Source: Candidatus Moranbacteria bacterium RIFCSPHIGHO2_02_FULL_40_12b (lineage in GTDB: Bacteria; Patescibacteriota; Minisyncoccia; Moranbacterales; 2-12-FULL-40-10). From it: a stretch of DNA of 6,885 nt. The stretch spans positions 1,795 to 8,679 of the forward strand of contig MFRX01000014.1 in NCBI GenBank assembly GCA_001784725.1. Direction: 5' to 3'. Below are positions 1 through 3,184 of the stretch, piece by piece. The translations under genes and the position numbers were made by a program. The notes below the pieces were generated by a model. The model saw only the letters and a program-made list of their open reading frames with translations, searched no databases and was not told the origin of the DNA. Each line of letters opens with the position of its first letter. The stretch's first letter is position 1.

Positions 1-53
1 CAGAAATTATAATCAGCAAAACAGCGGGTTTTTTGAGATAATTTTTTTTGAAT

Positions 54-79
54 AAATTTGAAATTCTAAATTTGAAATT
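54..79. repeat. Direct repeat of AAATTTGAAATT
   Basis: The 12-mer AAATTTGAAATT occurs at 54-65 and again at 68-79, separated by CT. It directly precedes the hairpin element that starts at 83. Related words (TTCGAAATT, AATTCAAAATT) recur around 197-255, so the spacer looks built from a small vocabulary of AT-rich words. Confidence 0.7.
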
Positions 80-82
80 TCT

Positions 83-175
83 AAAAATCCCCCTTAATCC
101 CCCTTTTAAAAAGGGGGAGAAATTTTCTCCCTTTGTAAAAGGGAGTACCCCGCCCTGGCGGGGGGAGGGATTTTT
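83..175. repeat. MITE-like element with closing stem and three hairpins
   Basis: The ends form a 9-bp inverted repeat, AAAAATCCC (83-91) and GGGATTTTT (167-175). Between them lie three consecutive hairpins. The first is CCCCCTTT (99-106) with AAAGGGGG (110-117). The second is CTCCCTTT (127-134) with AAAGGGAG (138-145). The third is CCCCGCC (148-154) with GGCGGGG (157-163). AATCCCCCTT is also directly repeated at 86-95 and 96-105. The fold is cloverleaf-like. It has terminal inverted repeats and no coding capacity, as expected of a non-autonomous miniature element or a REP-type palindromic repeat. Similar CCCCCTT-rich palindromes are common in environmental bacterial genomes. I cannot determine copy number from one window. 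Confidence 0.75.
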
Positions 176-423
176 ACTTTTAGTAATTCTTAAAACATTC
201 GAAATTATAGAATTAAAAATTGATTCAAAATTCAAAATTAGAAATTCGAAATTCTTTCTGAATTTTTTATTCTTAATTTCTGATTCGTGCTTCCCGGTAT
301 TTTTGAAATCCGAGTAATTCAAAATCCTCTCCGTTCTTTTTGGGTTCTTTCGGATTCCGTCCATTGTTATTTTTTTATTTCTTTTTATATCCATTTCTTC
401 TTAAAATTATTCGGGTCATTTGG

Positions 424-439
424 TCCGCCAGTTGGCGGA
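424..439. repeat. Short GC-rich palindrome
   Basis: TCCGCCA (424-430) pairs with TGGCGGA (433-439) around GT, giving a 7-bp dyad. In practice the tightest turn opens to a 4-nt loop. It lies in the gene-free stretch about 45 bp beyond the 3' side of the transposase unit. It may be a REP-like repeat or a weak terminator. No U-tract follows directly on the plus strand. Confidence 0.5.
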
Positions 440-482
440 TCGGATTTTTCGGATCGCTTATATCTTTTATAAAACTTTTACT

Positions 483-505
483 TTCCGAAAGCCGAGCTTT
501 CGGAA
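483..505. repeat. REP-like palindrome, copy 1 (downstream of RAYT)
   Basis: The arms TTCCGAAAGC (483-492) and GCTTTCGGAA (496-505) form a perfect 10-bp stem around loop CGA. It lies 3 bp past the stop codon of the transposase and could also cap its transcript. Core and loop match the copy at 985-1009. The copy at 1194-1216 is the inverted version. Confidence 0.85.
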
Positions 506-508
506 GAC

Positions 509-1183
509 CTATTCTTCAATTAAATATTTACTCAACTCTTTCTTTTCTCGCATATATAAACTATTCCTTTTCATGAAATCATTGTACTCTCCAATCTTAT
601 TTCCAAACTGTCCAAGAATGATCCGTTTGTTGCAAAATCCGTTCTTCTTTTTAGTTTTGTACTCTTCCCGGCTTGAATATTCCCGATTTTCCTTTCCGTA
701 TCCATGGATAAAATAATTATTATTCACGTAAGCCGAGAGATAGAGCAAATATTCATTTGAATCAATATGCGTGGCTTTAAATTTTCCCTGAAATAATACT
801 CCGCTTCTCTTGTTTTTTTTATTAAAATATTTAGTGTAGCTTGTGCCTAGCTTATGCATAAATCTTTCTATGCCTTTTTCAATTAATTGTTTTAAAACAA
901 AATGGTAATGATTCGGATTTACGCAATAAACAACAAACTCCACCAATGGCTTCCTTTTCTTGATTATTTTCAAAATCTTTTCCGAATCCGAAAGCCGAGC
1001 TTTCGGATTGCCTCTTGTTAAATTTCTCCAATTTTCCATTAAGCCATCTTCATTGTCGTTTAATAAATCCATAGACAACAAAAATCTTTGATAATCCTTT
1101 TCATTTGAAAATACTTTTCTTTTATCCACTCCCCGATTGTAGATGTGATAATATTCTTCGTTCGCGAAAATAATTTTTCTCAT
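509..1183 (-). CDS. RAYT-type Y1 (IS200-like) transposase
   Basis: This is a 224-residue HUH-superfamily single-strand DNA transposase of the REP-associated group. The metal-binding HUH motif is at H92-Y93-H94 within NPNHYHFVL. The helix carrying the likely nucleophilic tyrosine follows at about 110-120 (LGTSYTKYFN; Y116 or Y119), and then RSGVLFQGKFKA (126-137), typical of bacterial RAYTs. The N-terminal YYHIYNRGVDKRKVF block is also characteristic. Residues about 59-66 (NPKARLSD) are encoded by a REP-like palindrome lying in the variable loop before the LVEFVVYC strand, so the core fold should be intact. The gene is flanked by inverted REP palindromes and lies downstream of merR on the same strand. 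No Shine-Dalgarno sequence precedes ATG 1183. It ends with TAG at 509-511. I am confident of the family. Whether it still moves DNA is unknown. Confidence 0.9.
   Translation of the reverse strand: MRKIIFANEEYYHIYNRGVDKRKVFSNEKDYQRFLLSMDLLNDNEDGLMENWRNLTRGNPKARLSDSEKILKIIKKRKPLVEFVVYCVNPNHYHFVLKQLIEKGIERFMHKLGTSYTKYFNKKNKRSGVLFQGKFKATHIDSNEYLLYLSAYVNNNYFIHGYGKENREYSSREEYKTKKKNGFCNKRIILGQFGNKIGEYNDFMKRNSLYMREKKELSKYLIEE
985..1009. repeat. REP-like palindrome, copy 2 (in frame within RAYT)
   Basis: The arms AATCCGAAAGC (985-995) and GCTTTCGGATT (999-1009) form a perfect 11-bp stem around loop CGA. The copy sits inside the transposase reading frame and is translated on the minus strand as NPKARLSD (residues 59-66). 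The frame stays open on both sides. It has the same orientation as copy 1. Confidence 0.85.
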
Positions 1184-1193
1184 ATATTTGTTT

Positions 1194-1216
1194 TTCCGAA
1201 AGCTCGGCTTTCGGAA
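1194..1216. repeat. REP-like palindrome, copy 3 (between merR and RAYT)
   Basis: The arms TTCCGAAAGC (1194-1203) and GCTTTCGGAA (1207-1216) surround loop TCG. It is the exact reverse complement of copy 1. It lies 6 bp beyond the merR stop and about 10 bp upstream of the transposase start, in the only spacer between the two genes. It could therefore attenuate read-through from merR into the transposase. Confidence 0.85.
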
Positions 1217-1222
1217 GAAGAT

Positions 1223-1411
1223 TTAACAGCGTTCCCGCGCCATCTTCTTCATGAAATTCTTAATCACTTCAATGTCTTTTTCATCATAAAAACGCCAGCC
1301 CCGCGAGTCCTTTCGGGGATGGGGAATCAGACCCTCCCGCTCCCAGCGCAGGATGGTGTTTCTGTCACGGTCTATTAATTTTTCTACGTCTTTGACACGG
1401 ATATAGGACAT
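1223..1411 (-). CDS. MerR-like winged-helix DNA-binding protein, DNA-binding domain only
   Basis: This is a 62-residue protein made almost entirely of one MerR-type winged helix-turn-helix. The N-terminal HTH (MSYIRVKDVEKLIDRDRNTI) leads to the LRWEREGLIP turn and the RGWRFYDEKDIEVI wing and helix. Known MerR regulators add a long dimerisation helix and an effector domain. Both are absent, so this resembles the small MerR/excisionase-like HTH proteins. I chose ATG at 1411, because the frame upstream adds only one TTG codon. A strong promoter (1483-1511) and a 15-bp dyad (1510-1544) lie upstream, which suggests autoregulation. A hairpin repeat (1441-1471) falls in the leader. The transposase follows 40 bp downstream on the same strand. 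The regulatory target and ligand are unknown. Confidence 0.8.
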   Translation of the reverse strand: MSYIRVKDVEKLIDRDRNTILRWEREGLIPHPRKDSRGWRFYDEKDIEVIKNFMKKMARERC

Positions 1412-1440
1412 CAATTCAGAATTATTTTTATTTTTGCTTG

Positions 1441-1471
1441 CCCCGTAGCGAGCCTTGCTCTGCTATCGGGG
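1441..1471. repeat. Imperfect GC-rich hairpin in the merR leader
   Basis: Three stem blocks stack: CCCCG (1441-1445) with CGGGG (1467-1471), TAGC (1446-1449) with GCTA (1462-1465), and GAGC (1450-1453) with GCTC (1457-1460). Single T bulges lie at 1461 and 1466, and the loop is CTT. It sits about 30 bp upstream of the merR start and would be in its 5' UTR if the predicted promoter is used. It may be a second REP-type repeat family or a leader attenuator. No long U-tract follows it. Confidence 0.6.
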
Positions 1472-1482
1472 TTTATGTCTGA

Positions 1483-1511
1483 ATTATATCTGAAAAATCA
1501 TGTATTGTAAA
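1483..1511 (-). promoter_or_regulatory. Sigma70-type promoter for merR
   Basis: On the minus strand there is a -35 box TTTACA (1511-1506), a 17-bp spacer and a perfect -10 box TATAAT (1488-1483). Transcription would start near 1476, about 65 nt before the merR ATG. The -35 box overlaps the edge of the 15-bp dyad by two bases. Boxes and spacing are close to consensus, which makes this the best promoter in the window. Confidence 0.7.
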
Positions 1512-1544
1512 TATAGTTATTATACTGATTATAATAACTATATT
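1510..1544. promoter_or_regulatory. Perfect 15-bp dyad, candidate operator
   Basis: AATATAGTTATTATA (1510-1524) and its exact reverse complement (1530-1544) flank the spacer CTGAT. The dyad abuts and slightly overlaps the -35 box of the predicted merR promoter. That is where a regulator binding as a dimer could block or aid RNA polymerase. The encoded MerR-like protein is the obvious candidate ligand, but this is inference. As an RNA hairpin it would be pure A-U and is less likely to act as a terminator. Confidence 0.55.
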
Positions 1545-1564
1545 AAATATATTTATTACTAATT

Positions 1565-1597
1565 AAAAAATAGAGGCAAACTTATCAACTAATGCCT
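1565..1597 (-). terminator. Weak candidate terminator after uppP
   Basis: On the minus strand AGGCA (1597-1593) pairs with TGCCT (1578-1574) across a 14-nt loop. CTA and then six T residues follow (1570-1565). It starts about 15 bp past the uppP stop codon. The stem is only 5 bp, so termination would be inefficient, if it happens at all. Confidence 0.35.
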
Positions 1598-1612
1598 TAA
1601 ATAAGCTAAATA

Positions 1613-2425
1613 TTACTTGTAAAGGTAAATAACTGCGATAACTGCCGCCAGTGCCAGCCGATACCAAAAAAATACCCCGTAGCCAACCCTGTGGATAAAC
1701 TTCAGCAGGTATTTTATCGCCAAATAGCCGCTTACCGCCGAAAACAAAATTCCCAAAATAATTTTCAGATCCATTCCGTTCCGGAAAAAATCGGGAAATT
1801 GGTTAACCGTCGCTCCTAAAATTATCGGAGTGGAAAGCAAGAAAGAAAACCGCGCCGCCTCTTCCCTGTCCAGTCCCTTCCATAGCCCTCCGATAATCGT
1901 CGCTCCGGACCGCGAAACGCCGGGAATGATCGCCAGCGCCTGCAACAGCCCTATTATGATTGAGTCTTTTAAATTCAGATTTTTAATATTCTTATTATGT
2001 TTCAAAAATTTATCCGCCAGATATAAAACCAACCCCGCGAATGCCAGAGTAAAAGCGATAACCAGGGGGTTTCTAAAAATCGTTTCCGCTTGCTCTTCCA
2101 GAAAATATCCCGCCAGTACTCCGGGAATTGTCGCGATGACTAACAGCCACAAAATATTTCTATCATATTCGCGCGTTGTTAGTTGTAAGTTGTTAGTTGT
2201 GGGTTTATTTTGAACCGCCAGTTTCAAAATCATTATCCAATCTTTATAGAAATAAGAAACAACGGCAACTAGGGTACCCGCGTGCAGCGCCACGTCAAAA
2301 GAGAGTCCCGGATCTTTCCATCCGAAAAATTTCGGGAGCAAGATTAAATGCGCCGTGGACGAAATCGGCAGAAATTCTCCCAGCCCCTGCGCGATTCCAA
2401 GAATTATTGATTGAAAAATATCCAT
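1613..2425 (-). CDS. uppP: Undecaprenyl-diphosphatase (UppP/BacA family)
   Basis: This integral membrane enzyme dephosphorylates undecaprenyl pyrophosphate to the monophosphate. It recycles the lipid carrier for peptidoglycan and other envelope polymers. Raised levels of the family confer bacitracin tolerance. The protein is 270 residues, the usual length. The first catalytic motif is at 13-26 (QG.xEFLPISSTAH, with E17, S22-S23 and H26) and the second at 168-174 (PGVSRSG, with S171, R172, S173). ALHAGT lies at 46-51. Several hydrophobic segments alternate through to the C-terminus (residues 241-269). Residues about 74-86 (KPTTNNLQLTTRE) are encoded by a tandem 12-bp repeat in a polar loop between membrane segments, which looks like a tolerated in-frame insertion. 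ATG 2425 has no Shine-Dalgarno. The gene lies 60 bp downstream of the methyltransferase on the same strand. Confidence 0.95.
   Translation of the reverse strand: MDIFQSIILGIAQGLGEFLPISSTAHLILLPKFFGWKDPGLSFDVALHAGTLVAVVSYFYKDWIMILKLAVQNKPTTNNLQLTTREYDRNILWLLVIATIPGVLAGYFLEEQAETIFRNPLVIAFTLAFAGLVLYLADKFLKHNKNIKNLNLKDSIIIGLLQALAIIPGVSRSGATIIGGLWKGLDREEAARFSFLLSTPIILGATVNQFPDFFRNGMDLKIILGILFSAVSGYLAIKYLLKFIHRVGYGVFFWYRLALAAVIAVIYLYK
2175..2200. repeat. Tandem 12-bp repeat in frame within uppP
   Basis: GTTGTTAGTTGT occurs at 2175-2186 and 2189-2200, separated by AA. The word is typical of low-complexity spacers, yet here it is translated on the minus strand as roughly TTNNLQLTT. It falls in a polar loop of UppP, so the protein's catalytic motifs are untouched. 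Confidence 0.8.
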
Positions 2426-2431
2426 AGAAAT

Positions 2432-2499
2432 AGGATTTAGGATTTAAGAATTAAGAACATTTTCATTTAACTTAAATCGTGAATCTTAAATCTTAATTC
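2432..2499. repeat. Word-repeat spacer between methyltransferase and uppP
   Basis: The spacer is made of repeated words. AGGATTT is tandem at 2432-2445. GATTTAAG (2441-2448) is inverted relative to CTTAAATC at 2471-2478 and 2485-2492. GAATTAAGA (2448-2456) is inverted relative to TCTTAATTC (2491-2499). The right end runs into the methyltransferase gene and supplies its last codons and stop codon. Confidence 0.65.
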
Positions 2500-3181
2500 C
2501 GGCATAAAAAATATTCTTGCCGTTTATTGTCTCGCTTTTTTCCGTTACAAATCCGGCTTCCGAAAAAAGTTTTTTTACTTCATTTTTCCCGAATGCGTGA
2601 TGGTATCTCTGAAAAATATGTTTACTATCCTTCTCGAAAGGGATATGACAGTCATTCCAACCAAGCTCGCTTTTCCGCAAAATCTTATTGACCCAGTTTG
2701 CCATAATATCTTTGATATGCTCCAACTGCCACAAATTCCAAGCCGTTACAATAATATGCCCTCCGGGTTTGGCCACTCTGTGCAATTCTTTTGCCATTTT
2801 AAGACGTAGCTCCCGGCTGGGGATATGATGAAAAACCGCGATAGCATAAATAACATTGAAATAATCGTCTGGAAATGGTAAACTATTACAACTGGAAATT
2901 TTTATGAATTTCACATTGCCCGCGAATTTTTTGGACGCGATGTTAACCAAGTTCTGCGAAATGTCCGCTCCTGTATATTCAATGGGTTTGTCCGAAAACA
3001 ATTCCAAAATCCGGCTGTTTCCCGATCCGAAATCAAGAACTTTATCACCGGCCTTGGCATAGTCCTTGATGAATTCCAAATCAGGCCAAAAATGATTCCG
3101 GGTTTCAGAAAATTTATCAGCTATCATATTATATCCCTTTTCCGTTTCTTTCAATATTTTCTCGGCAATATCTCTTTTCAT
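2486..3181 (-). CDS. Trm9/ALKBH8-like class I SAM methyltransferase
   Basis: This is a 231-residue Rossmann-fold methyltransferase. YNMIADKFSETR (17-28) then WP (32-33) matches the N-terminal YNxIAxxFSxTR...WP block that I recall from yeast Trm9. SAM motif I is VLDFGSGN (48-55). The acidic end of the second strand is GADISQNLV (71-79; D73). Motif IV is AIAVFHHI (113-120), like the SIAVVHH block of Trm9, followed by RVAKPGG (135-141). The C-terminal RYHHAFGKNEV (192-202) and EAGF parallel the RYYHxxxxGEL and AG-containing segment of the family. Trm9 and the ALKBH8 methyltransferase domain convert cm5U34 to mcm5U34 in tRNA. Here the gene starts back to back with elp3, whose product supplies the cm5U substrate. 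The function is inferred from these motifs plus context. A generic small-molecule methyltransferase remains possible. No Trm112 partner is visible. The start at 3181 keeps the whole N-terminal block. Confidence 0.75.
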   Translation of the reverse strand: MKRDIAEKILKETEKGYNMIADKFSETRNHFWPDLEFIKDYAKAGDKVLDFGSGNSRILELFSDKPIEYTGADISQNLVNIASKKFAGNVKFIKISSCNSLPFPDDYFNVIYAIAVFHHIPSRELRLKMAKELHRVAKPGGHIIVTAWNLWQLEHIKDIMANWVNKILRKSELGWNDCHIPFEKDSKHIFQRYHHAFGKNEVKKLFSEAGFVTEKSETINGKNIFYAGIKI

Positions 3182-3184
3182 ATG
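3179..3184. promoter_or_regulatory. Abutting divergent start codons (CATATG)
   Basis: The methyltransferase ATG (3181-3179, minus) and the elp3 ATG (3182-3184, plus) touch with no base between them, forming the palindrome CATATG. Promoter and leader of each gene must therefore lie inside the other's coding sequence, or the transcripts are leaderless. A weak plus-strand candidate for elp3 is TTCAGA (3104-3109), 17 bp, TATTAT (3127-3132). No Shine-Dalgarno is seen on either side. Confidence 0.6.

Larger units (their letters stand above)
1..482. other. Gene-free, repeat-rich intergenic region
   Basis: I see no credible gene here. The open frames present are short and overlap each other, and their translations follow the AT-rich repeats without any recognisable domain. 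The stretch holds a 12-bp direct repeat (54-79), a multi-hairpin element (83-175), a run of words built from AATTC and TTCGAAATT (about 195-290), and a small GC palindrome (424-439). The heptamer CGGATCG also occurs twice, at 436-442 and 450-456. A promoter or small RNA could be hidden here, but nothing in the sequence identifies one. Confidence 0.7.
483..1216 (-). mobile_element. REP-RAYT-REP unit
   Basis: A Y1 transposase gene of RAYT type sits between two near-identical 23-bp palindromes in opposite orientation. The palindrome at 483-505 has loop CGA and the one at 1194-1216 has loop TCG. The left copy begins 3 bp after the gene's stop codon and the right copy ends about 10 bp before its start codon, so the unit is compact. 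A third copy lies inside the gene. REP-associated tyrosine transposases are typically single-copy genes flanked by REP palindromes, and this matches that arrangement. I see no clear target-site duplication outside the palindromes. Confidence 0.65.

Noticed and set aside
48..716. Several short plus-strand open frames in the left region
   Set aside because: They overlap each other and the repeats, and partly lie antisense to the transposase. Their translations are low-complexity Phe/Leu/Lys strings with no domain.
1830..2427. Two open frames antisense to uppP
   Set aside because: UppP is complete with both catalytic motifs. The antisense translations are motif-free.
3092..3181. Upstream extension of elp3 by 30 codons
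   Set aside because: The extra residues are the reverse of the methyltransferase N-terminus and do not resemble Elp3. ATG 3182 gives a normal N-terminus.
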